From the NCBI RefSeq assembly GCF_039535785.1, contig NZ_BAAAXV010000002.1, positions 1-64,000 of the forward strand: DNA of 64,000 bases, given 5' to 3'. Shown in pieces: positions 22,701-30,351 of the stretch (the first letter of the stretch is position 1; every line of letters begins with the position of its first letter). Made by a program: the position numbers and the translations under genes. This DNA is from Nonomuraea helvata (GTDB lineage: Bacteria; Actinomycetota; Actinomycetes; Streptosporangiales; Streptosporangiaceae). The notes beneath the pieces are model-generated. The model had not been told where the DNA came from. It worked only from the letters and a program-made list of their open reading frames with translations, and did not search any database.

Positions 22701-25265
22701 CTCACCGGGACGGTCGCGCTCGGAGCGCCCTCCACACTGACGAGCACGGTTCCCGGACAGGACGCGTACTGGTCGTTCGCCGGTAAGGCCGGGCAGCAGA
22801 TCGCGTTCGGGGTCAGCGGGCTGACCAGTTCCGCCTACGCCTCGGTCCGCAAACCGGACGGAACGCCGCTGTACGGCTCCACCTACTGCTCGACGGCCTG
22901 CGCCTTCAACACCGTCGCGCTTCCCGCGGACGGCACCTACACGATCGTCGTCGATCCGACCGCCGCGCGGCCGGGGCCGATGACGGCAGGGGTGATCGCG
23001 GGCGATGTCACCGGCTCCCTGACCGTCGGCGGTGCACCGGTCAAGCTGACCACCGCCGGGCCGGGGCAGAACGCCATCTGGTCGTTCACCGGGACGGCCG
23101 GTCAGCGCATCGCGTTCGCCCTGACGGGCGGGACGTGGGACAACAACGGTTACGCACGCGCGTCGGTGCGCAATCCCGACGGATCGGACCTGTTCAAGCC
23201 GACCTACTGCCAGCCGTCGTGCACGTTCGACACGGTCACCCTGCCGGTGACCGGGACCTACACGGTGGTCGCCGACCCGTACGGGGCGGCCGTGGGCTCG
23301 ATCTCCGCGCAGGTCACCGCGGGCGACGTCACCGGCTCCCTGACCGCCGGCGGCGCACCGGTCAAGCTGACCACCACCGGGCCGGGGCAGAACGCCACCT
23401 GGTCGTACGCCGGGACGGCCGGTCAGCGCATCGCGTTCGCCCTGACGGGCGGGACGTGGGACAACAACGGTTACGCACGCGCGTCGGTGCGCAATCCCGA
23501 CGGATCGGACCTGTTCAAGCCGACCTACTGCCAGCCGTCGTGCGCGTTCGACACCTCCACGCTGCCGGTGACCGGAACGTACACGGTGGTCGCCGACCCG
23601 TATGGAACGGCCGTGGGCTCGATCTCGGCGCAGGTCGTCGCGGGCGACGTCACCGGGACGCTCACGCCGGGCGGCGCCGCGGTCAAGCTGACCACCACCG
23701 ATCCGGGGCAGAACCCGACCTGGTCGTTGGCAGGAAAGTCCGGGCAGCGGATCTCGATCACGATCTCGGGCGGAACGTTCACCAGCGCGCAGGCGTCGGT
23801 GCTCGGACCGGACGGCTCGGTCTTCCTGCCGAAGAAGTCCTGCTCCACCTCTTGCTTCTTCGATGCGACCGTACTGCCGGCGGACGGCACCTACCAGGTG
23901 GTGGTCGACCCGTCCGGCATCTACACCGGCTCGGCCTCCGCCCAGGCGAACCTCGTGGCGCAGGACGTGGCGGCGCAGGTCACCGTCGGTGGGGGGGCGT
24001 CCACGCTGACGACCACGATCGCCGGGCAGCACGGTGTGTGGACGTTCGCCGGCACCGAGGGCCAGCAGGTGTCGTTCAACTTCACCGGTTCGACGTTCAC
24101 CTCAAGCTCGGACGTCAAGGTCAAGGTCAGGAAGCCGGATGGCACCGACCTGGTCGCCGACACCCGCTGCGGCGTCAACTGCCTGCTCGAGCCGACCGTG
24201 CTGCCGGTGACCGGTACCTACACGGTCGAGCTCAACCCGCAGAACGCCAAGACGGGTTCGCTGGCCCTGCAGCTCTACACGGTGACTCACCTGACCGGCA
24301 GCCTCATCGTCGGAGGCGCCGCGTCCAGCCTCACGACCACGACGCCGGGCCAGAACGGAACCTGGTCCTTCACCGGCACCTCGGGCCAGCTCGTCTCGTT
24401 CAACTTCACGGATGCGAATTTCGCCAGTACGACCGGCGCTCGGGTGTCGGTGAAGAAGCCTGACGGCACCGTACTGGTGGCGGCCACCTACTGCGGCCGC
24501 AACTGCTTCCTGGAACCGATTGCTCTCCCGGTCGCGGGTACCTACACGGTGGAATTCGACCCGCAGGATGGGAACGTCGGAAAGCTGACCGCTCAGCTCT
24601 ACTCGATCACCCACCTGACCGGCAACGTCACCGTCGGAGGCGCCGCATCCAGCCTCACGACCACCACGCCGGGCCAGAACGGAACCTGGTCCTTCAGCGG
24701 CACCTCGGGCCGGCTCGTCTCGTTCAACTTCACCGACGCCACCTTCGCCAACAGCACCGGCGCCCAGGTGACGGTGAAGAAGCCTGACGGCACCGTACTG
24801 GTGGCGGCCACCTACTGCGGCCGCAACTGCTTCCTCGACCCGGTGGCCCTTCCGGCCACAGGCACCTACACCGTCGAATTCAACCCGCGAGACGAACAGG
24901 TCGGCAAGCTGACGCTGAAGACCTATTTGGTCGCCGACCTCTCTCCGGTGAGCATCACCATCGGTGGTGCCACCTCGACCCTGACCACCACGACCCCAGG
25001 CCAGAACGGAACCTGGACCTTCAACGGCACCGCCAACCAGAAGGTGACCTTCACCTTCACCAACTCCAGTTTCGGCAGCTCCGTCGACGCCCAGGTATCG
25101 GTGAAGAAGCCCGACGGCACCGCATTGGGCTCCCCCACCTATTGCGGCCGCAACTGCACCATCTCCGCGACGACTCTGCCCGCCACGGGCACCTACACCA
25201 TCCTCTTCGACCCCAAGGCCGAAAAGACCGGCGCCCTGACCGTCAAACTCGCGCCGGCGAGCTAG
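19704..25265 (+). CDS. Giant exported protein: nuclease-like domain, TM, VWD, nine repeats
   Basis: A 1853-residue protein. ATG 19704 follows GGGGTGA and opens a signal peptide (MRRLCVIMVGVLVASLLGPV). Residues about 48-240 are Cys-bearing and hold a PD-(D/E)XK-like signature: RPDIVYYD (Asp142), EVVEAK (Glu158, Lys160), then GRQVGRYVAA, matching the QxxxY motif of RecB-like nucleases. An Asp/Glu-rich linker precedes a hydrophobic segment at about 338-361. Residues about 368-546 are a von Willebrand D domain (GEPHFTTPD, GLLGNADGNPKNDL). Two further beta domains follow (about 646-889), then nine repeats of about 105 residues, each with a CxxxC pair. No catalytic activity is proven. An exported toxin, a surface adhesin, or both is plausible. 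No immunity gene was recognised next to it. Confidence 0.8.
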   Translation: MRRLCVIMVGVLVASLLGPVHETLTARMAAAVTAAAACPPNSNDWSNAGRGEKRCVFNNMYATRRRINNGFCLTARPALGTYIYQQPNECSAGGGIESIGQARAIKYLNDHLGVPPPAQPGAVINPDVQWETYLNNGRDRPDIVYYDRIGTSFAEVVEAKVKGNPDYEGWGRQVGRYVAAIAANGVNGVRAGSVLNRWGGYEDWFQVYGKGKTCPLGGGDKGYQLSTYRATSPASGLLDIREVKKERKCERQKDPADPNSPPAKIPAVDEDDDDFKWEPPDYLLPLIRGIRTVGPTTLAEDIGAYGSVELAAAELTAEIELFLASQAGRAFLIDAGFITVEAALALGVVALVGLILWWYFTHHGSLVKGEPHFTTPDNLGYDLQSVGEFILAQSDKWNLEIQGRLSPASGGRDVSVMFDAAMEAGDHLVEFHEDDLYIDNQKRTLATGQLLHLGKNAFILRKDDKWAVMFDGVAGPALSWRRGAASLYMPPTPDSDLVGLLGNADGNPKNDLRLRDGTQLPANASPTVLHSSFADSWRIDDNESLFTYGPGQSTATFTNKQFPAKIVSVADLTPEQVQLATTQCEANGVPAGLQFNDCILDIALTADTSFAKAAAEQTKAILDPTALAVNEDGDLAIDFQGALSSNVRPSRVSTDPAVSTFAGPFSGTDSYRFYAQALPSHKSGTLSFDLLAVGDWASDSDTETVQVETDRGTPYTITPSTLTPAATGNLATGLPWAKYRITMPVTHNKSQIEFKTTATGVAGISNQALGIDNVNLDLDVTPPQTFTVSLPFTASDGVPAAGAGNLESEVARDEYQFTLGQPGSIFVDAQECPGLWFNWELFNAAGASVASNSLCGGKRLDGLAAGAYRLRVSPHEDEFGAYKLSVSTIAPDVVKTAAIGGPKVSLATTQPGQYGTWTFAGTAGQKVSFEFTDGTLSSSTDATLRVKRPDGAVLASQSCGKTCFIDTETLPVTGTYSVVWDPKDAKTGSLALQLFEVTDLTGTVALGAPSTLTSTVPGQDAYWSFAGKAGQQIAFGVSGLTSSAYASVRKPDGTPLYGSTYCSTACAFNTVALPADGTYTIVVDPTAARPGPMTAGVIAGDVTGSLTVGGAPVKLTTAGPGQNAIWSFTGTAGQRIAFALTGGTWDNNGYARASVRNPDGSDLFKPTYCQPSCTFDTVTLPVTGTYTVVADPYGAAVGSISAQVTAGDVTGSLTAGGAPVKLTTTGPGQNATWSYAGTAGQRIAFALTGGTWDNNGYARASVRNPDGSDLFKPTYCQPSCAFDTSTLPVTGTYTVVADPYGTAVGSISAQVVAGDVTGTLTPGGAAVKLTTTDPGQNPTWSLAGKSGQRISITISGGTFTSAQASVLGPDGSVFLPKKSCSTSCFFDATVLPADGTYQVVVDPSGIYTGSASAQANLVAQDVAAQVTVGGGASTLTTTIAGQHGVWTFAGTEGQQVSFNFTGSTFTSSSDVKVKVRKPDGTDLVADTRCGVNCLLEPTVLPVTGTYTVELNPQNAKTGSLALQLYTVTHLTGSLIVGGAASSLTTTTPGQNGTWSFTGTSGQLVSFNFTDANFASTTGARVSVKKPDGTVLVAATYCGRNCFLEPIALPVAGTYTVEFDPQDGNVGKLTAQLYSITHLTGNVTVGGAASSLTTTTPGQNGTWSFSGTSGRLVSFNFTDATFANSTGAQVTVKKPDGTVLVAATYCGRNCFLDPVALPATGTYTVEFNPRDEQVGKLTLKTYLVADLSPVSITIGGATSTLTTTTPGQNGTWTFNGTANQKVTFTFTNSSFGSSVDAQVSVKKPDGTALGSPTYCGRNCTISATTLPATGTYTILFDPKAEKTGALTVKLAPAS
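22399..25262 (+). repeat. Nine tandem about 105-residue beta repeats
   Basis: Within the giant protein nine units share the order TLTTTTPGQNGTWSF, GTxGQxVSF, VKKPDG, a CxxxC pair (YCGRNCF type), LPVTGTYTV, FDP. PGQ-like anchors fall near 22432, 22755, 23058, 23379, 23700, 24024, 24348, 24669 and 24993. Units 3 and 4 are nearly identical, offset by exactly 321 bases. The CxxxC spacing is kept in all nine, suggesting one intra-unit disulfide each. Confidence 0.85.
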
Positions 25266-25281
25266 ATCGGCACGACGAAGC

Positions 25282-25325
25282 GGCGGCGTGGGTCTGGTGG
25301 TGAAAGCCACCGAACCCACGCCGCC
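25282..25325. terminator. Strong bidirectional hairpin terminator
   Basis: GGCGGCGTGGGT pairs with ACCCACGCCGCC (12 bp), with a further GGTGG/CCACC inside a TGAAAG loop. It sits between the convergent giant-protein and MFS genes, so it can end transcription from both. There is no T tract, as is usual in high-GC actinomycetes. Confidence 0.85.
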
Positions 25326-25424
25326 GTGGCTTTGGGATATCGCTCAAGAACGCGGGACGGTGACTCGCCGCCATTTGAGGCTCCGTCGGCGCGCAGGCAC
25401 TGGGCGGCGTTCGGACGGGGCAGG

Positions 25425-26897
25425 TCAGGACGGTGTCGTGGCCGTGGGTGAGTCGGTGGGTTGTGCCTGCGGCGCCGAGACTTCCGCGGGCCTCGACCTC
25501 GCCAGCCACAGTCCGGTGAACACGGCGCCCACCACGGTGACGACCCCGGCCACGACGAAGGCGCTGTTGAGGCCGGCCTCGAACGACGCGCCACCGGATT
25601 CCCGGGTGCGGACGACGGCTCCGAGCACCGCCACGCCGAGCACCGCACCGATCTGCCGGGTGGTGCTGCTGATGCCCGACGCGAGGCCGCCCTCCTGCGG
25701 GCTGACCGCCTGGATGGCCGCACCGGTCAGCGGGGACATGGTCAGGGCGAAACCGATGCCGACGACGGCCAGCCGCCACCACACATTCCCGTAGGCGGTG
25801 TCCGCGTGCGCGAAGCCCAGCGCCAGCAGCCCCAGCCCGGCCAGCGCCAGGCCGATGGTGACCACGATCCGGAAGCCGTACTTGGCGGCGAACCGGCCCG
25901 CGAACGGGCTGACGATCACCATGGCGAGAGTGGCGGGCAGGGTCTGCAGGCCGGCACGCAGGATCGAGCTGCCCTGGACGTACACGAAGAACTGGGAGAA
26001 GAAGAAGGCCGAACCCATCAGCCCGAAACCCACCACGACCATCGCCGTGTTGGACACCGTGAACAGCCGCTGCCGGAACAGCCGCAACGGCAGCATCGGC
26101 GTCGTACCACGTCCTTCGACGACGGCGAAGACGGCGAGGATCACCACCGCGGCGGCGAAGCTGCCCAGGATCAGGGGCGAGGTCCAGCCGCGGGAGCCGC
26201 CCTCGATCAGCCCATACGTCAGCGCCCCTACCCCCAGGACGGACAGGACCGTCCCCGGGATGTCGATCGCCGGCGCGCCGGGATTGCGGGACTCGCCCAG
26301 GATGCGCAGACCGGCCACCAGCAGGACCGCGCCGATGGGCACATTGACGAGGAAGATGGCGGGCCAGCCGAAGGCGTCCACCAGGATGCCACCGGCCAAC
26401 GGTCCGGCGGCCAGGCCGATTCCGCTGAATCCGGCCCACAGCCCGATCGCCTTGACCCGTTCTTGCGGAACGGGGTACGCGGCGGCGAGCAGCGCCAGCG
26501 AGGCGGGGCTCAGCGCCGCGGCCCCGATCCCCTGCACCACCCGTCCAGCGATCAGCCAACCGATCGAGGGCGCGACAGAGCACAGCACGGACGCGGCGGT
26601 GAACACCACGACACCGGCCAGGAACACCCGCTTGCGGCCGAAGCGGTCGGCGAAGACGCCGCCGGACAGCAACAGCATGGCGACCAGCAGCACGTAGGCG
26701 TCGACAATCCACTGCAGACCGGTCAACTGGGTGTGTAACCGCTGCTGCATATCGGGCAGCGCCGCACCGACGATCGTGCTGTCGAGCAGCACCATGAACT
26801 GGCCGAGGCAGGTCACGGTGAGCAACGCTGCCCGGTTCGATCGAATGCCTCCGGCCTCGGACGATCCAGCCTTTGTCGTGCTTTCGTGGACGGCCAA
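25425..26897 (-). CDS. MFS drug transporter, DHA2/EmrB-QacA type
   Basis: A 490-residue, 14-span exporter. TM1 has GQFMVLLDSTIVGAALPDMQ (motif D1 of DHA2 pumps), loop 2-3 has GVFADRFGRKRVFLAG (motif A), and TM5 has GIGLAAGPLAGGILV (motif C). It starts at TTG 26897 behind GAGAGG. It is divergent from an ArsR-type regulator across a 19-bp dyad and is probably induced by a toxic substrate. Confidence 0.9.
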   Translation of the reverse strand: MAVHESTTKAGSSEAGGIRSNRAALLTVTCLGQFMVLLDSTIVGAALPDMQQRLHTQLTGLQWIVDAYVLLVAMLLLSGGVFADRFGRKRVFLAGVVVFTAASVLCSVAPSIGWLIAGRVVQGIGAAALSPASLALLAAAYPVPQERVKAIGLWAGFSGIGLAAGPLAGGILVDAFGWPAIFLVNVPIGAVLLVAGLRILGESRNPGAPAIDIPGTVLSVLGVGALTYGLIEGGSRGWTSPLILGSFAAAVVILAVFAVVEGRGTTPMLPLRLFRQRLFTVSNTAMVVVGFGLMGSAFFFSQFFVYVQGSSILRAGLQTLPATLAMVIVSPFAGRFAAKYGFRIVVTIGLALAGLGLLALGFAHADTAYGNVWWRLAVVGIGFALTMSPLTGAAIQAVSPQEGGLASGISSTTRQIGAVLGVAVLGAVVRTRESGGASFEAGLNSAFVVAGVVTVVGAVFTGLWLARSRPAEVSAPQAQPTDSPTATTPS

Positions 26898-26936
26898 CGC
26901 TGTTCCCTCTCATGGTGGGGTGGTCTTCGCCACCAT

Positions 26937-26955
26937 AGTTCGATAATCCCGAACT
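26937..26955. promoter_or_regulatory. Operator between MFS and arsR-like genes
   Basis: AGTTCG-N7-CGAACT forms an inverted repeat in the 84-bp gap between the divergent MFS and ArsR-type genes. A further CGAAC half-site follows at 26958-26962. Probable binding site of the regulator. Confidence 0.6.
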
Positions 26956-26981
26956 GTCGAACAATGGGATATCGTGAAGGC

Positions 26982-27323
26982 ATGCGACAGCTCCCCGAGC
27001 CCGCGCGTGCGGCTCTGACACTCGCACCGGTGCTGCACGCGCTCGGCGATCCGGTGCGCCTGGAATTGGTGCGGCGCGCCTCGGTCAAGCCCGAGTCGAC
27101 CTGTTCCGCTCTCGCCGACGGCATGGACGTGCCGCTGTCGACGCTGACCAACCACTGGCGGATCATGCGCGAGGCGGGGCTGATCAGCATGTCCGTCGAC
27201 GGCCGGCACCGGCGGATCCGGCTGCGCGCCGACGATCTACGCGACCGCTTCCCGGGTCTGCTCGATCCGATCCTGCGCCTCGCCGCGGACGAGTCGCCGG
27301 ACGGCGGCGCGGTGGGCTCATGA
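26982..27323 (+). CDS. ArsR-type winged-helix regulator
   Basis: A 113-residue winged-helix protein: LAPVLHALGDPVRLELVRRA, CSALADGMDVPLSTLTNHWR, EAGLISMSVDGRHRRIRLRA. This is the ArsR/HTH_5-like form common next to MFS pumps. No metal-binding Cys pair is seen in the recognition helix, so a non-metal ligand is likely. ATG 26982 is chosen over ATG 26964 because GAAGG lies nearer; either is possible. Confidence 0.85.
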   Translation: MRQLPEPARAALTLAPVLHALGDPVRLELVRRASVKPESTCSALADGMDVPLSTLTNHWRIMREAGLISMSVDGRHRRIRLRADDLRDRFPGLLDPILRLAADESPDGGAVGS

Positions 27324-27531
27324 CGTGGTGAGCGCTGGGCACTGTCGGCAGCTTGCCCACTTCGGCGTCCAGGTACGGCGCTGCCCCGTCCCGGCCGCCC
27401 GGGATCACCATGATGGTCACGTGCCCGCCGAGCAGCGCGCCCACGCGGCGTGGCCTGGCCAGCAGCAGACCACCGACACCCTCCGTCGCCGGGCCCTCCC
27501 CCGCGTCCAGCGGCCCCGCACCGCAGGTTCG

Positions 27532-27936
27532 GTGGTGGAGGGGGTCGCCACGATCGTGGAGGAGATGCTGCCGCTCGATGCCGGGCGGCGCGAGGAATAC
27601 GCACTGTGGTCGGCCGTCGTGGAATGGGAACGCCGGCATCCTCCGGAAGGAGGCTCTGTGACGTGGAACGACCAACGGGCACTGTACCGCCGGTGCATCG
27701 CCGCCCTGCGCGGATACGAGCCGACCCGCGAACCTGACCAGGCCACGCTCCCGCACCCTGACGCCCAGGTCGAGCTCTGGGCGGCGCTTCTGCACACGTT
27801 CGTCGACGGACTCGCCTCCCAGATCATGAACACACCCGGCGAAGTGTCCGCCGGCACCGCCGCGCAACTGCTGCGTTCACTGCTGCAAGCCGTACCCGCC
27901 GACTCCCCTGCCACCCGACGGACCACCGGATCATGA
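27532..27936 (+). pseudogene. TetR C-terminal domain fragment
   Basis: The frame from about 27532 (VVEGVATIVEEMLPLDAGRR, EEYALWSAVVEW, HTFVDGLASQIMN) to TGA 27936 is the ligand domain of a TetR regulator, but there is no HTH in front. Bases 27325-27530 show no matching N-terminus. A reverse-strand frame there (HVTIMVIPGGRDGAAPYLDA) may be a scrap of another gene. The fragment overlaps the end of the convergent tetR by 6 bases. Confidence 0.62.
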
Positions 27937-28620
27937 GGACGCGGACGGGGCTCCAGGCACTCCCAGCAGCGGCAGCCACACCTCGTCCACGATCTCGACG
28001 ATCGACTCGTACGGCACCGCGCGCATCGTCATGAACATCTCGTGGCGCAACAGGTCCAGCGGCAGGTTCACCACGCGGGACGAGCGCGGCACGTCGGGCA
28101 GTTCGCCGCGCTCGACCGCGCGGGCGACGATCATCTCGAAGGCGGTCGCCTGGCCCGGCGCGAGGAGGGTGTCACGTAGCTCGCCGAGGCTGGTACCGGC
28201 GTCGCGGAAGTAGTCCACCAGCTGCACGCTCATCAACGTGATCATGCCCGCGCGGTCGGCGTCGGCGTTGCGCAGGAAGCCGATCGCGTCATCGCGGAGG
28301 CTGCCGGTGTCGGGCACCGCGATCGGCTGCCAGAACTTGGCGAGAGTGGCCAGCAGCAGATCGTCGCGCTGCGGCCAGCGCCGGTAGAGCACAGGACGAC
28401 TCGTGCCGGCGCGGGCGGCCACCGCCTCGTAGGTGAAGCCGTGATAGCCGTGCTCGACCAGCACGTCCCACGCGGCGTCGAGGATCGCGTCCTCGAGTCT
28501 GGGGCCGCGGCGACGGGTCGTGCCGCTGTCGCGGGTCGTGCCGCCGTCGGTACGACGTTCCGCCGCCTGCGCCCCCGTTGCCCGGCCCTCACCCGCGCTC
28601 CGCTCGTGCTTACGATCCAC
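27931..28620 (-). CDS. TetR family regulator
   Basis: A 229-residue TetR protein from GTG 28620. The N-terminal 40 residues are basic and disordered, then the HTH FTYEAVAARAGTSRPVLYRRW. The C-terminal domain contains the TetR_C_16-like VQLVDYFRDAGTSLGELRDT. It is divergent from an FAD monooxygenase gene with a GATAC/GTATC dyad between, a common detoxification or antibiotic-modification pairing. Confidence 0.9.
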   Translation of the reverse strand: MDRKHERSAGEGRATGAQAAERRTDGGTTRDSGTTRRRGPRLEDAILDAAWDVLVEHGYHGFTYEAVAARAGTSRPVLYRRWPQRDDLLLATLAKFWQPIAVPDTGSLRDDAIGFLRNADADRAGMITLMSVQLVDYFRDAGTSLGELRDTLLAPGQATAFEMIVARAVERGELPDVPRSSRVVNLPLDLLRHEMFMTMRAVPYESIVEIVDEVWLPLLGVPGAPSASS

Positions 28621-28660
28621 TTGCGTATCTTATCGCGGCCACCTACGGTGTCCCCCATTA

Positions 28661-28676
28661 GATACAGTCGCGTATC
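28661..28676. promoter_or_regulatory. TetR operator in tetR/monooxygenase promoter
   Basis: GATAC-N6-GTATC, extended by TTA and CTAA flanks into an imperfect TTAGATAC/GTATCCTAA dyad. A second GCGTATCTTA half-site lies at 28623-28632 beside the tetR start. Probable site of the adjacent TetR. Confidence 0.65.
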
Positions 28677-28693
28677 CTAAGGGAGCGTCAGTG

Positions 28694-30223
28694 ATGTTCG
28701 ACGTCATCGTCGTCGGAGGCGGACCCACCGGCCTCTTCCTCGCCTGCGAGCTCCGCCTCGCGGGGATTCAACCTCTGGTGCTGGAACGACGGCCGGAACC
28801 GGACAGGGCAGACAAGGCACACGGCCTCGCCGGCCAGGTCGTACGGCTGCTGGACAACCGTGGCCTCTTCGAACGCTGCGGAGGCCGCGGAGCCCCGGCG
28901 CCCGCGCCCGGGTTCTTCTTCGGCGGGATGCCACTGCCGCTGCACGCACTCGGCACGGAGAACCCGATGCACCTCCTGCCGGTCAACCAGCGCGACTTGG
29001 AACAGGTGCTCAACGAGCGCGCGGCGGAGCTCGGCGCGGATGTCCGCCGAGGGTGGGAGGTGCTGTCCTTGACCCAGACCGATGACCGGGTGGATGTCGT
29101 GGCACGCGGTTCGGACGGAGTCGAGAGGACATTGACCACCCGATACCTCGTCGGCTGCGACGGCGGCCACAGCCTGGTCCGGAAGCAGGCGGGCATCGCC
29201 TTCCCCGGCATCAGCGACGACCACGTCGTCGACCGGTCGGCCCTGATCGGGCCGAGTGACCGTTTCCGTTTCGCACCGGGGGGACGTGTCGTGATCGAGG
29301 GCCTCGGCGAGATCCCGGCGCACTTCCACCGCACCGACCGGGGCGTTTTCACCCTCCTCGCGCACGATCCGGAACGGCCGCTGGTCAACACGGCCGAATG
29401 GGAAGATCACCCGGCAGGCAACTCCCCGGGGCCGGGTGCGCCGATGACGGCGGCCGAGATGGAGGAGAGCGTCGAACGGGTCCTCGGAGTGCGCCTGCCC
29501 CTGTCTCCGCCGCCCGAGGGCGCGCCCACCATGCTTCGCCGCCTGTGCGGCCGGAACTCCCGGCTCGCCGACCGCTACCGCGACGGCCGGGTCTTCATCG
29601 CCGGCGACGCCGCGCAGGTGAGCCACGGGCCGACACTGAATCTGGCGCTGCAGGACGCGGCCAACCTGGCCTGGAAACTCGCCGCCGCACTGCGGGGATG
29701 GGCCCCGGAAGGCCTGCTGGACAGCTACGGAACCGAACGCCGCGCGTGCGGCGAACGCGTGCTCATGCACACCCGGGCCGCGACCGCCCTGATGGCGCCC
29801 GGAGCCGATGTCACCGCACTGCGCCTGCTCTTCGCGGAGCTCCTCGACCGCACCGAGAACCTGCGCCTGGTCGCCGCCCTGATGGCGGGCGCCGATGTCC
29901 GCTACGACATGGGCGAGGAGCACCCCGCCGCGCCCACCGGCTGGTTCGTGCCACCCATCAGCCTGACCACCGACGACGGGCACGAACGGCGCCTCGCCGA
30001 GCTCCTGCGCGACGCCCGCGCCCTGCTGCTTGACCTGACCGGCGGCAACGACCTCGCCGCCACCGCGGAGCCCTGGAAGAACCGAGTGCGCCACGTGACC
30101 GCAACCGCCGGCGACGCCCCGGCACCCGCGCTGCTCATCCGGCCCGACGGCTACGTCGCCTGGGCGGGCGCGGACCCCGACGGCCTGAAGGCGGCCCTCA
30201 CCCGCTGGTTCAGCCCGGGCTGA
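28694..30223 (+). CDS. FAD-dependent aromatic monooxygenase
   Basis: A 509-residue group A flavoprotein hydroxylase. Dinucleotide-binding GGGPTGLFLACELRLAG at the N-terminus, the DG-type motif LVGCDGGHSLVRK near 155, and the GD motif VFIAGDAAQVSHGPTLNLAL near 300 are all present. The C-terminal thioredoxin-like domain is also kept, placing it with the Rdc/PgaE-like polyketide or rifampin-type hydroxylases. It uses NAD(P)H and oxygen in the cytosol. ATG 28694 and GTG 28691 are adjacent starts behind GGGAG. Probably TetR-controlled. Confidence 0.9.
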   Translation: MFDVIVVGGGPTGLFLACELRLAGIQPLVLERRPEPDRADKAHGLAGQVVRLLDNRGLFERCGGRGAPAPAPGFFFGGMPLPLHALGTENPMHLLPVNQRDLEQVLNERAAELGADVRRGWEVLSLTQTDDRVDVVARGSDGVERTLTTRYLVGCDGGHSLVRKQAGIAFPGISDDHVVDRSALIGPSDRFRFAPGGRVVIEGLGEIPAHFHRTDRGVFTLLAHDPERPLVNTAEWEDHPAGNSPGPGAPMTAAEMEESVERVLGVRLPLSPPPEGAPTMLRRLCGRNSRLADRYRDGRVFIAGDAAQVSHGPTLNLALQDAANLAWKLAAALRGWAPEGLLDSYGTERRACGERVLMHTRAATALMAPGADVTALRLLFAELLDRTENLRLVAALMAGADVRYDMGEEHPAAPTGWFVPPISLTTDDGHERRLAELLRDARALLLDLTGGNDLAATAEPWKNRVRHVTATAGDAPAPALLIRPDGYVAWAGADPDGLKAALTRWFSPG

Positions 30224-30225
30224 GG

Positions 30226-30345
30226 CCCGTCCAGGCCAAGCTCCTGTGCGTGCTGCTCGACGGCCCCAGAGGCATGGCCGAGCTCGCCCGCTGCTTCGGC
30301 GTGGAGAAGGCCGCGCGCACCGGCCTCATGAACCCCTGCCGGCGC
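30226..30345 (+). pseudogene. MarR regulator fragment
   Basis: About 35 codons right after the monooxygenase stop read VLLDGPRGMAELARCFGVEK then AARTGLMN, the central HTH helices of a MarR regulator (typical GVEKAALTGLVDR). Both ends are missing and the next gene runs the other way. This is a truncated remnant. Confidence 0.55.
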
Positions 30346-30351
30346 AGGCCG

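Noticed and set aside
20771-24463. Long alternative frames inside the giant protein gene on both strands
   Set aside because: They mirror the repeats in other frames, lack ribosome sites and show Arg/Gly-rich shadow composition.
22399-25262. CRISPR or intergenic repeat array
   Set aside because: The repeats are in-frame protein units of about 320 bases with diverged sequence, not short direct repeats with spacers.
27325-27531. Extension of the TetR fragment to the start at 27325
   Set aside because: No HTH or TetR-like residues are encoded there; composition is Arg/Pro/Ala shadow.
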